Assembly (NCBI RefSeq): GCF_014137975.1
Contig: NZ_JACGWZ010000001.1
Span: 1-64,000, forward strand
DNA length: 64,000 bases
DNA from: Halosaccharopolyspora lacisalsi
Lineage (GTDB): Bacteria > Actinomycetota > Actinomycetes > Mycobacteriales > Pseudonocardiaceae
Direction of reading: 5' to 3'
Position 1 is the stretch's first letter. The number at the start of each line of letters is the position of its first letter. Positions 8,294 through 16,821 of this stretch are shown here, in pieces. The notes below the pieces were generated by a model, which did not search any database, had not been told where the DNA came from, and saw only the letters and a list, made by a program, of their open reading frames with translations. Made by a program: the position numbers and the translations under genes.

Positions 8294-8804
8294 TCGGCGG
8301 CCGAATCCGGAAGCGGTGATGCTTCCGGCGGCCCGGTCGTCACCTCCGGACGCACGGCGATCAGCACCCCGACGGCGAGGGCGACCAGCAGGGCGCCGAG
8401 CGCGGCGAGCGTCCAGCCGTCCGGGTGCGGCAGTGGCTGGCCGCGCAGCGCCTGCCAGGTGATGAGCAGGACCAGTCCCGCGTGACCGCTCGCGGCGATG
8501 CGCGTCGGGCGGAGCCTGACGAGGGGTCGCGAAGCCGCCGCGACCGGCGCGCGGCCAGTTCCAGGGCCAGTACCAGGAGTGGGAGGGCTTGCAGGGCGTG
8601 GATGCCGACGAAGTGCGGGATTCGCAGGTCACCACCGCTGAGGATCCACCCGGTGAGCGAAGTGGTCGTGCCGTCGGTGCCACCGACCCGCGCGCTCCGA
8701 TGGCGGATGAGCCGTTCCCGGAGCGGATCGTTCGCAGCTGGTCGGGAGGCGGAACGACCAACGAGGAGCGCGACCGCCATCCCGAGAGTGAACCGGCGGT
8801 TCAC
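8251..8804 (-). pseudogene. Frameshifted membrane-protein gene coupled to the DMT exporter, unit A
   Basis: Starting at GTG 8804, whose GTGA overlaps the stop of the exporter gene, the frame reads VNRRFTLGMAVALLVG and later LRIPHFVGIHALQALPLLVL. Around 8520-8530 the protein-like sequence continues only in another frame (VRLRPTRIAASGHAGLVLLI, then TWQALRGQPLPHPDGW and a last hydrophobic helix). Joined across a one-base shift it would be a membrane protein of ~184 residues. The same shift is in all three units, so it is not one of the junction errors; it is either a real inactivating mutation or a shared consensus error. The family is not identified. Confidence 0.6.
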
Positions 8805-9736
8805 GCCCTGGTCGCGGGGCGGGGCGTGCTGGTGGGGCGCTGCTCGCGAGCGGCGGTCCTGGTGCGGCTCAGGGCGACGCCGACCAGCACGACGACCATG
8901 CCCGCCACCACGCGCCACCCGAACCGCTCGTCGAGGACCAGCCAACCGAGCACGATCGAGACCACCGGCATCAGGTAGGTCACGGTGGAGGCGGTGGTGG
9001 CCCCCTCGTCGGAGATGATCCGGTAGTGCAGCGCGAACGCCAGGCCGGTGCCGAGGATTCCCAGCGTCGCGACGGCGAGCAGGGGCGCGAGTTCCGGCTC
9101 CACGGCGCGCATCCCGTTCACGGGCAGGGTCAGCAGTCCGAGTCCGGTGGCCGTGGTCAGCTGCATCGCCGCCAGTGCCAGCGAGGGCAGCTTCCGGCCC
9201 TCGTCGGACCCGGTGACGTAGTGTCCGATGTAGACGAACCCGATGCCGTAGCTCACCGCCGCCGCCAGGCACGCGAGCACGCCCCAGCCGAACAGTCCAC
9301 CGCTGTTCCAGGGCGCCAGGATCAGCAGCACGCCCGCGAAGCCGAGCAGCAGTCCGGACAACCGCCGTGGCGACAGCGATTTCTCGGTCCCGAAGGCCAC
9401 CCCGATCAGCAGGGTCCACAGCGGTGTCGTCGCGTTGAGGACACCGGTGAGCCCGGAGTCCACGGTCTGCTCTCCCAGCCCGAACAGCACCCACGGCAGG
9501 GCGTTGGCGAACAGCGCGGCGACGGTGATCCGCCCCCACAGCTTGCGCGAGTGTCCGCGAAGGCCGATTCCGCTCGCCGCGCACAGCAGCAGCAGGACCA
9601 CGGCGCCGAACAGGATGCGCGCGAAGGCGACCTGGGTGGGGGTGAGCGCCTCCAGTCCGATCTTGATCAGGAGGAAGCTCGCTCCCCACATCAGCGCCAG
9701 TGCACCGATCCGCAGGTAGTTGGCCGGGTTGTTCAC
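8801..9736 (-). CDS. EamA/DMT-family exporter, unit A
   Basis: This 311-residue inner-membrane protein of the drug/metabolite transporter superfamily has two EamA repeats and ten predicted helices, e.g. LRIGALALMWGASFLLIKIG at the start, ATTPLWTLLIGVAFGTE after the first repeat, and TVTYLMPVVSIVLGWLVLDE near the end. The GTG at 9736 follows GGGAGG and avoids a hydrophilic extension with no family similarity. DMT exporters remove amino acids, nucleotides or drugs; the substrate is unknown. It is divergent from a LysR-type regulator, its probable controller, and its stop overlaps the start of the frameshifted membrane-protein gene. Confidence 0.9.
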   Translation of the reverse strand: MNNPANYLRIGALALMWGASFLLIKIGLEALTPTQVAFARILFGAVVLLLLCAASGIGLRGHSRKLWGRITVAALFANALPWVLFGLGEQTVDSGLTGVLNATTPLWTLLIGVAFGTEKSLSPRRLSGLLLGFAGVLLILAPWNSGGLFGWGVLACLAAAVSYGIGFVYIGHYVTGSDEGRKLPSLALAAMQLTTATGLGLLTLPVNGMRAVEPELAPLLAVATLGILGTGLAFALHYRIISDEGATTASTVTYLMPVVSIVLGWLVLDERFGWRVVAGMVVVLVGVALSRTRTAAREQRPTSTPRPATRA

Positions 9737-9808
9737 GGGGCCTCCCGAGTCGCCACGATGTTGCGGTTTCCACGGTGCGGGTTCACCAGAGGTAAGCACA
9801 AGTGAATA

Positions 9809-9838
9809 CTGCTGTACTGACCTTTGAGCTCTGCTGTA
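9809..9838. promoter_or_regulatory. Direct repeat between exporter and LysR genes
   Basis: CTGCTGTA occurs at 9809-9816 and again at 9831-9838, exactly 22 bases apart (about two helical turns), in the 112 bp divergent region and ending ten bases before the regulator ATG. ATAC and GTAT flank the pair as an inverted repeat. It is a candidate LysR binding site. Copies are at 13097-13126 and 30538-30567. Confidence 0.4.
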
Positions 9839-9848
9839 TCGTTGGTAC

Positions 9849-10744
9849 ATGTTGGATGTGCGTCGGATGCAGGTCCTGCGGGCGGTGGTCACCAGTGGTT
9901 CGCTCAGCGCCGCGGCGACCAATCTGGGCTACACGCCGTCCGCGATCAGCCAGCAGATCTCCGCGCTGGAGCGGGAAGCGGGTACGTCACTGCTGGAGAA
10001 GGTCGGACGCGGCGTGCACCCGACCCCGGCGGGCAACCTGCTCGCGGACCGGGCGGCGGCCCTCTCGGACCTGCTCGGCACGGCCGAGGCCGAGCTCGCC
10101 GACATCCGTTCGGGGCGTACCGGTCTGCTGCGCCTGCGGTTCTTCCAGAGCGCGAGCGTGGCGCTCGTCCCGCCCGCCGTGGCGAAGTTCCGCGCCGCGC
10201 ACCCGGAGGTGCGACTGGACCTGCGGATGGTGGAGCGCAAGGTGCTCGACGAGGTCGCGGGTGGAGAGGCCGACATCGCCGTGCTCGTGGTGGGTAGGGA
10301 GGTCCCGGTGATGCACGGGGTGCGCGTGATCCACCTGGTGGACGAGCCCTACCGCGTCGTCCTGCCACGGGAAACACCCGTTGGCCGCCGAGGAGGCCGT
10401 GGACCTGACCCACCTGTCCGGGGAGTCCTGGGTGCACGGTGGCCTGCTGCCGGGGCCGTGCAGCGAGTCGCTGGAGGAAGCCTTCGCCGCGGCCGGTTTC
10501 ACTCCGCACGTGGCCTTCGACGCGGACAGCCCCGCCGCCGCGCAGGGATTCGTCGCCGCCGGAATCGGGGGTCGCGCTGCTGCCGCGCCTGGGACTGGAT
10601 CTCGTGCATCCGGATGTGGTCGTGCGGCCGGTGCGTCGTCCGGAGCCCGTCCGGCGCCTCTACGTCGGCGTTCGCGAGGCCGTCGCCGACCAGCCGGCCA
10701 GTCGGACCATGCTCGACGCCCTGTTCGAATCCGCCGGAACCTAG
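9849..10744 (+). pseudogene. LysR-family regulator, frame broken in unit A
   Basis: This is the unit A copy of the LysR gene intact in units B and C. It carries one extra A near 10373 (GGGAAACACCC for GGGAACACCC) and one extra G near 10569, so the frame leaves the family sequence after YRVVLPRE and returns only beyond the second insertion. Because both changes are homopolymer-type insertions close to the fold-back junction and are absent from the other copies, they are more likely uncorrected read errors than biological mutations. Confidence 0.75.
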
Positions 10745-10769
10745 GGCGGAGCCCGGGGCGGCACGTCGT

Positions 10770-10795
10770 TACCCGGTTTCGCGCGAAACCGGGTA
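10770..10795. terminator. Perfect palindrome between convergent LysR and kinase genes, unit A
   Basis: A 26-base perfect palindrome, with half-site TACCCGGTTTCGC followed by its exact complement, lies between the convergent ends of the LysR gene and the kinase gene. It is a strong candidate bidirectional terminator, though it lacks a T tract. Confidence 0.6.
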
Positions 10796-10832
10796 GCCAC
10801 CACGGACGCCGGTGATGGTTATGGCTCTCCCC

Positions 10833-11455
10833 CTAGAGCGACTTCTCGGTGTTGATCCGGGGCTTGCCGTTCTCGACGACGATGCCCATGAGGTGGCGTT
10901 CGAGGCTCTTGTCGCCGTCCTCCGTCTTGTAGCGCAGGTTCACCACCACCTTGTTGCTCTTGATCGCCCTGGGCTTGCCGAGGACCTTGACGTCCTTGAC
11001 CTCACCCCAGAACTCCTCGTACTCGTCCTTGCCGACCTGCCTGAGCTTCGGCCCCAACAGCGACCACGACTTGTCCAGTTCGTCGGGCACCAGCGAGAAG
11101 TACTTCTTGACGACGGCCTCCTTCTCGGCGGTGGAGACCTTCTTGGCCGGTGGTGCTGGGGGGCGCGCTGCTGGTGCTCGGCGGAGTGCTGCTCGTGGTG
11201 GGAGCCGAGGAGGTCGTGGTGGGGGCGGCCGAGGTCGTGGCCGGCGCACTCGTGGTCACGGGTGGAGGAGCCGGACGGGGTGAGGATGACGACTGCGCGT
11301 TCGAACGGTTCCGGAGAACCCCCGAAGGCGTTGGCGGCCAGGACGCCGATCAGGACGGCGGCCACGAGCGCGATCGCCCACACCGCGATGGTGCGTGATC
11401 GATTCCGCCCGCGCTCCTCGGGCGGGGCGGCCTGAACCGACCCGTGTCGGGTCGG
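10833..11455 (-). pseudogene. 3' fragment of Ser/Thr kinase gene cut by the A/B junction
   Basis: Only the part encoding the transmembrane helix and extracytoplasmic domain of the kinase (complete at 31559-33145) is present. The fragment ends where the sequence folds back at 11454-11456, and it carries four single-base insertions relative to unit C (near 10831 just past the stop, 11147, 11305 and 11435), so no continuous frame remains. It has no kinase domain. Confidence 0.85.
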
Positions 11456-11480
11456 GCCGCCGCACGGGCGCAGCGGCTAG
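11430..11480. other. A/B fold-back junction
   Basis: Sequence matching unit C up to 32178 (ending GTGTCGGGTCGG) switches, within GG(G) at 11454-11456, to the complement of unit C from about 32204. About 25 bases form the asymmetric centre. The same spot in unit C is a hairpin with an 8 bp stem (32160-32178). No adapter-like sequence was noticed. Confidence 0.85.
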
Positions 11481-12105
11481 CCGACCCGACACGGGTCGGT
11501 CAGGCCGCCCCGCCCGAGGAGCGCGGGCGGCGAATCGATCACGCACCATCGCGGTGTGGGCGATCGCGCTCGTGGCCGCCGTCCTGATCGGCGTCCTGGC
11601 CGCCAACGCCTTCGGGGGTTCTCCGGAACCGTCGAACGCGCAGTCGTCATCCTCACCCCGTCCGGCTCCTCCACCCGTGACCACGAGTGCGCCGGCCACG
11701 ACCTCGGCCGCCCCCAACCACGACCTCCTCGGCTCCCACCACGAGCAGCACTCCGCCGAGCACCAGCAGCGCGCCCCCCAGCACCACCGCCAAGAAGGGT
11801 CTCCACCGCCGAGAAGGAGGCCGTCGTCAAGAAGTACTTCTCGCTGGTGGCCCGACGAACTGGACAAGTCGTGGTCGCTGTTGGGGCCGAAGCTCAGGCA
11901 GGTCGGCAAGGACGAGTACGAGGAGTTCTGGGGTGAGGTCAAGGACGTCAAGGTCCTCGGCAAGCCCAGGGCGATCAAGAGCAACAAGGTGGTGGTGAAC
12001 CTGCGCTACAAGACGGAGGACGGCGACAAGAGCCTCGAACGCCACCTCATGGGCATCGTCGTCGAGAACGGCAAGCCCCGGATCAACACCGAGAAGTCGC
12101 TCTAG
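11454..12105 (+). pseudogene. 3' fragment of Ser/Thr kinase gene, unit B
   Basis: This is the inverted copy of the transmembrane and extracytoplasmic part of the kinase gene. The final ~80 codons (DELDKSWSLLGPKLRQVGKD onward to the stop at 12103-12105) read cleanly, but extra bases near 11715, 11798 and 11849 break the frame before that. The kinase domain is absent because the copy begins at the fold-back point. Confidence 0.85.
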
Positions 12106-12141
12106 GGGAGAGCCATAACCATCACCGGCGTCCGTGGTGGC

Positions 12142-12167
12142 TACCCGGTTTCGCGCGAAACCGGGTA
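12142..12167. terminator. Convergent-gene palindrome, unit B
   Basis: This is the inverted-unit copy of the 26-base perfect palindrome between the kinase and LysR stops, and it is identical because the element is self-complementary. Confidence 0.6.
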
Positions 12168-12192
12168 ACGACGTGCCGCCCCGGGCTCCGCC

Positions 12193-13086
12193 CTAGGTTC
12201 CGGCGGATTCGAACAGGGCGTCGAGCATGGTCCGACTGGCCGGCTGGTCGGCGACGGCCTCGCGAACGCCGACGTAGAGGCGCCGGACGGGCTCCGGACG
12301 ACGCACCGGCCGCACGACCACATCCGGATGCACGAGATCCAGTCCCAGGCGCGGCAGCAGCGCGACCCCGATTCCGGCGGCGACGAATCCCTGCGCGGCG
12401 GCGGGGCTGTCCGCGTCGAAGGCCACGTGCGGAGTGAAACCGGCCGCGGCGAAGGCTTCCTCCAGCGACTCGCTGCACGGCCCCGGCAGCAGGCCACCGT
12501 GCACCCAGGACTCCCCGGACAGGTGGGTCAGGTCCACGGCCTCCTCGGCGGCCAACGGGTGTTCCCGTGGCAGGACGACGCGGTAGGGCTCGTCCACCAG
12601 GTGGATCACGCGCACCCCGTGCATCACCGGGACCTCCCTACCCACCACGAGCACGGCGATGTCGGCCTCTCCACCCGCGACCTCGTCGAGCACCTTGCGC
12701 TCCACCATCCGCAGGTCCAGTCGCACCTCCGGGTGCGCGGCGCGGAACTTCGCCACGGCGGGCGGGACGAGCGCCACGCTCGCGCTCTGGAAGAACCGCA
12801 GGCGCAGCAGACCGGTACGCCCCGAACGGATGTCGGCGAGCTCGGCCTCGGCCGTGCCGAGCAGGTCCGAGAGGGCCGCCGCCCGGTCCGCGAGCAGGTT
12901 GCCCGCCGGGGTCGGGTGCACGCCGCGTCCGACCTTCTCCAGCAGTGACGTACCCGCTTCCCGCTCCAGCGCGGAGATCTGCTGGCTGATCGCGGACGGC
13001 GTGTAGCCCAGATTGGTCGCCGCGGCGCTGAGCGAACCACTGGTGACCACCGCCCGCAGGACCTGCATCCGACGCACATCCAACAT
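12193..13086 (-). CDS. LysR-family transcriptional regulator, unit B (intact)
   Basis: The 297-residue regulator is uninterrupted here and identical to the unit C copy. The N-terminal winged helix-turn-helix (MQVLRAVVTSGSLSAAATNL followed by GYTPSAISQQISALE) binds DNA; the rest is the periplasmic-binding-like effector domain. The divergent exporter gene lies 112 bp away with the shared CTGCTGTA repeat between. Confidence 0.9.
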   Translation of the reverse strand: MLDVRRMQVLRAVVTSGSLSAAATNLGYTPSAISQQISALEREAGTSLLEKVGRGVHPTPAGNLLADRAAALSDLLGTAEAELADIRSGRTGLLRLRFFQSASVALVPPAVAKFRAAHPEVRLDLRMVERKVLDEVAGGEADIAVLVVGREVPVMHGVRVIHLVDEPYRVVLPREHPLAAEEAVDLTHLSGESWVHGGLLPGPCSESLEEAFAAAGFTPHVAFDADSPAAAQGFVAAGIGVALLPRLGLDLVHPDVVVRPVRRPEPVRRLYVGVREAVADQPASRTMLDALFESAGT

Positions 13087-13198
13087 GTACCAACGATACA
13101 GCAGAGCTCAAAGGTCAGTACAGCAGTATTCACTTGTGCTTACCTCTGGTGAACCCGCACCGTGGAAACCGCAACATCGTGGCGACTCGGGAGGCCCC

Positions 13199-14134
13199 GT
13201 GAACAACCCGGCCAACTACCTGCGGATCGGTGCACTGGCGCTGATGTGGGGAGCGAGCTTCCTCCTGATCAAGATCGGACTGGAGGCGCTCACCCCCACC
13301 CAGGTCGCCTTCGCGCGCATCCTGTTCGGCGCCGTGGTCCTGCTGCTGCTGTGCGCGGCGAGCGGAATCGGCCTTCGCGGACACTCGCGCAAGCTGTGGG
13401 GGCGGATCACCGTCGCCGCGCTGTTCGCCAACGCCCTGCCGTGGGTGCTGTTCGGGCTGGGAGAGCAGACCGTGGACTCCGGGCTCACCGGTGTCCTCAA
13501 CGCGACGACACCGCTGTGGACCCTGCTGATCGGGGTGGCCTTCGGGACCGAGAAATCGCTGTCGCCACGGCGGTTGTCCGGACTGCTGCTCGGCTTCGCG
13601 GGCGTGCTGCTGATCCTGGCGCCCTGGAACAGCGGTGGACTGTTCGGCTGGGGCGTGCTCGCGTGCCTGGCGGCGGCGGTGAGCTACGGCATCGGGTTCG
13701 TCTACATCGGACACTACGTCACCGGGTCCGACGAGGGCCGGAAGCTGCCCTCGCTGGCACTGGCGGCGATGCAGCTGACCACGGCCACCGGACTCGGACT
13801 GCTGACCCTGCCCGTGAACGGGATGCGCGCCGTGGAGCCGGAACTCGCGCCCCTGCTCGCCGTCGCGACGCTGGGAATCCTCGGCACCGGCCTGGCGTTC
13901 GCGCTGCACTACCGGATCATCTCCGACGAGGGGGCCACCACCGCCTCCACCGTGACCTACCTGATGCCGGTGGTCTCGATCGTGCTCGGTTGGCTGGTCC
14001 TCGACGAGCGGTTCGGGTGGCGCGTGGTGGCGGGCATGGTCGTCGTGCTGGTCGGCGTCGCCCTGAGCCGCACCAGGACCGCCGCTCGCGAGCAGCGCCC
14101 CACCAGCACGCCCCGCCCCGCGACCAGGGCGTGA
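13199..14134 (+). CDS. EamA/DMT-family exporter, unit B
   Basis: This is an identical inverted copy of the 311-residue ten-helix exporter at 8801-9736. GTG at 13199 follows GGGAGG. The stop overlaps the GTG of the frameshifted membrane-protein gene by four bases, as in the other units. Confidence 0.88.
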   Translation: MNNPANYLRIGALALMWGASFLLIKIGLEALTPTQVAFARILFGAVVLLLLCAASGIGLRGHSRKLWGRITVAALFANALPWVLFGLGEQTVDSGLTGVLNATTPLWTLLIGVAFGTEKSLSPRRLSGLLLGFAGVLLILAPWNSGGLFGWGVLACLAAAVSYGIGFVYIGHYVTGSDEGRKLPSLALAAMQLTTATGLGLLTLPVNGMRAVEPELAPLLAVATLGILGTGLAFALHYRIISDEGATTASTVTYLMPVVSIVLGWLVLDERFGWRVVAGMVVVLVGVALSRTRTAAREQRPTSTPRPATRA

Positions 14135-14684
14135 ACCGCCGGTTCACTCTCGGGATGGCGGTCGCGCTCCTCGTTGGTCGTTCCGCCTCCCGACCAGCTG
14201 CGAACGATCCGCTCCGGGAACGGCTCATCCGCCATCGGAGCGCGCGGGTCGGTGGCACCGACGGCACGACCACTTCGCTCACCGGGTGGATCCTCAGCGG
14301 TGGTGACCTGCGAATCCCGCACTTCGTCGGCATCCACGCCCTGCAAGCCCTCCCACTCCTGGTACTGGCCCTGGAACTGGCCGCGCGCCGGTCGCGGCGG
14401 CTTCGCGACCCCTCGTCAGGCTCCGCCCGACGCGCATCGCCGCGAGCGGTCACGCGGGACTGGTCCTGCTCATCACCTGGCAGGCGCTGCGCGGCCAGCC
14501 ACTGCCGCACCCGGACGGCTGGACGCTCGCCGCGCTCGGCGCCCTGCTGGTCGCCCTCGCCGTCGGGGTGCTGATCGCCGTGCGTCCGGAGGTGACGACC
14601 GGGCCGCCGGAAGCATCACCGCTTCCGGATTCGGCCGCCGATCACACCAGGCGGCGGTCGGTGGCCCAGCGGGACAGCTCGTAG
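14131..14684 (+). pseudogene. Frameshifted membrane-protein gene, unit B
   Basis: This copy has the same one-base frame break as units A and C, in the run after the codons for RRSRRLRDP. The last codons overlap the end of the convergent response-regulator gene. See the unit A entry for the content of the two half-frames. Confidence 0.6.
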
Positions 14685-15322
14685 CGGTTGGACAGCTGGG
14701 TCTTGCGCAGCACGCTGGAAACGTGGGTCTCGACCGTCTTGACCGAGATGAACAGCTCGGAGGCGATCTCCTTGTAGGCGTAGCCCCTGGCGAGCAGCCG
14801 CAGCACGTCACGCTCGCGAGGGGTGAGCAGGTCGAGTTCGGGATCGCCGACCGACTCCGCGCTCGTGCCCCGGGAGAAAGCGTCGAGCACGAACCCGGCC
14901 AGCCGCGGGGAGAACACCGGGTCCCCACCGGCGACCCGCAGAATCGCCTCCGCGAGCTCGTGCCCGGAGATCGTCTTCGTCACGTACCCGCGCGCACCGC
15001 CACGAATGACCGTGATGACGTCCTCGGCGGCGTCGGAGACCGACAACGCCAGGAACACCACGTCGGGGTGGCTCTCGCGCACCCGGCGCAGCACCTCCGC
15101 GCCACCGCCGTCGGGCATGTGCACGTCCAGCAACACGACATCGGGGGCGAAGTGGCCGATCCCGGCCACCGCCTCGGCCACCGACCCTGCCTCGCCGATC
15201 ACCTCGACCCTGTCGTCGGCTCCGGCCAGCTCCGCGCGCACCCCCGTGCGGAACAAGGCGTGGTCGTCGACCAGGTACACGCGGACCGGCCGGGGTCCGC
15301 CCTCGTCGTTCGTACTCGTCAC
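14642..15322 (-). CDS. NarL/LuxR-type response regulator, unit B
   Basis: This is an identical inverted copy of the 226-residue regulator, with receiver Asp66 in LLDVHMPDG and a C-terminal LuxR helix-turn-helix. It is preceded by its partner kinase on the same strand. Confidence 0.93.
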   Translation of the reverse strand: MTSTNDEGGPRPVRVYLVDDHALFRTGVRAELAGADDRVEVIGEAGSVAEAVAGIGHFAPDVVLLDVHMPDGGGAEVLRRVRESHPDVVFLALSVSDAAEDVITVIRGGARGYVTKTISGHELAEAILRVAGGDPVFSPRLAGFVLDAFSRGTSAESVGDPELDLLTPRERDVLRLLARGYAYKEIASELFISVKTVETHVSSVLRKTQLSNRYELSRWATDRRLV

Positions 15323-15348
15323 CGCACGCCTCCTTCGTCGTCCCCGAC

Positions 15349-16704
15349 CTAGTGCCGGGGAACAGCCAACTGGATCTCGGTCCCCGCGCCGGGTGCGGTC
15401 CGCACCCTGGCACTGCCACCGTTACGTTCCATCCTGCCCCGAATCGAGTCGGCCAGTCCGTGCCGATCGACGGCGACCCGTTCCGGATCGAACCCGGCGC
15501 CCCGGTCCCGCACGAACACCTCGACGGCGTCGTCGGTGACCTCCCCGTAGACGCTGACCTCGTCGACCCCGGCGTGCTTGGCGGCGTTGACCAGCGCCTC
15601 CCTGGCCGCGGCCAGCATCGCGGCGATCGGTTCGTCGACGTCGCAGTCGGAGACCACGACGTGCTGGGCGGTGATGGCGAAGGTGTCCTCGACCTCACCG
15701 CAGACCCGGCCGAGCTCCTCCGACAGCGTCCGGCTCGACGTCGCGGCACCGTCTCCCCGCTCGTCGTCGCTGCGACCGTGCCCCTGCGACCCGTACAGCC
15801 AGTGCCGCAGCTCGCGCTCCTGGCCGCGGGCCAACCGCCACACCTCGCGCGAGTCCCCCGACTGCTTCTGGATCAGCGCCAGCGTCTGCAGCACCGAGTC
15901 GTGCAGGTGGGAGGCGATCTCGGCGCGTTCCTGGGACCGGATCCGGCCGGCGCGCTCGACGTTGAGATCCCGCACCAGCCGCACCCACCACGGCACCGTC
16001 AGGACGGCGACGCCGACCAGCGTGGTCAACACGGCCAGCAGCGCGAAGCGCATCTCGTCGAGGGTGGCGTTGCCGCCGAGGAACAGCCCCAGGCCCACCA
16101 CCGCGAGCCCGACACCGATGACGATGCGGAGGACGGCGGCGCGACCACCGCCCCCGACCATCACCTCGGCCACGCCGATACGAGCACCCTGCCGCCACCG
16201 CCCGCGCTGGGACTCGTCGGCCTCCCGCCACACCACGGCCGCGCCGACCAGCACCACGCCGAGCGGACCGACGAACCAGACCGCGCCGGTCCCCACCGAC
16301 GTGATCGTCACCGCCAGGCCGACGCCCAGCACGAGCATCCCGAAACCCTGCTGGCGTTCCTTCGGCGTCGGCTCCGGCTCGTTCCCCGAGCTCTGCGGCA
16401 CGAACATCCACAGCAGTCCGTAGGCGAGGATCCCGGACCCACCGAGGGCGGCCAGCACGACGAACACCGCACGCACCCAGAACACGGAAGCGCCCAGGTG
16501 CTCGGCCACACCTCCCGAAACCCCCGCCAGCACACGCCCGGAGCGCCTCCTGCGGAGCCTGCCGGACTCCGGCAGGCCCTCCCCGCGCGCGACTCGCCGC
16601 CTCGATCCCGGACGCCGGTACGGCACGGTCGCGGACGGGCGCTGCCGCGGGTCCGTCCGCCTCACCTTGCTCTTCAGCCGGGGGTGCACGCTGTCGATGG
16701 TCAC
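15349..16704 (-). CDS. PspC-domain sensor histidine kinase, unit B
   Basis: This is an identical inverted copy of the kinase at 6231-7586: N-terminal PspC domain, membrane helices, HisKA_3 phosphoacceptor in SHLHDSVLQ and HATPase boxes. Start ambiguity between two GTG codons 15 bases apart is the same as in unit A. Confidence 0.88.
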   Translation of the reverse strand: MTIDSVHPRLKSKVRRTDPRQRPSATVPYRRPGSRRRVARGEGLPESGRLRRRRSGRVLAGVSGGVAEHLGASVFWVRAVFVVLAALGGSGILAYGLLWMFVPQSSGNEPEPTPKERQQGFGMLVLGVGLAVTITSVGTGAVWFVGPLGVVLVGAAVVWREADESQRGRWRQGARIGVAEVMVGGGGRAAVLRIVIGVGLAVVGLGLFLGGNATLDEMRFALLAVLTTLVGVAVLTVPWWVRLVRDLNVERAGRIRSQERAEIASHLHDSVLQTLALIQKQSGDSREVWRLARGQERELRHWLYGSQGHGRSDDERGDGAATSSRTLSEELGRVCGEVEDTFAITAQHVVVSDCDVDEPIAAMLAAAREALVNAAKHAGVDEVSVYGEVTDDAVEVFVRDRGAGFDPERVAVDRHGLADSIRGRMERNGGSARVRTAPGAGTEIQLAVPRH

Positions 16705-16821
16705 ACGCTCGTGTGCCCGGGAACATCGGGGAACACCCCCGGGCACGGGGGTGATGTTTACAGGTCGTCTCAGGGGCGGCCCCCGATGTCCGGAGGGACG
16801 CGGCCTCGGACAGTGGGTGAC

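Larger units (their letters stand above)
1040..11455 (+). repeat. Unit A of a 10.4 kb inverse-order triplication
   Basis: This block recurs inverted as unit B and direct as unit C. Translations of the corresponding genes are identical in the three units except near the A/B junction, where unit A has six single-base insertions relative to unit C (near 10373, 10569, 10831, 11147, 11305 and 11435). No transposase or integrase sits at either end. The arrangement fits an inverse-order triplication or a fold-back assembly artefact; the clustered insertions favour an artefact. Confidence 0.9.

Noticed and set aside
8361..9773. Long open frame of 470 codons opposite/alongside the exporter gene
   Set aside because: Its upstream part is a Arg/Ala/Gly-rich shadow of the exporter; only the end beyond 8804 is protein-like and that is listed as the frameshifted gene.
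9849..10744. LysR gene inactivated by mutation in unit A
   Set aside because: The two insertions are homopolymer-type, lie in the error cluster near the fold-back and are absent from units B and C.
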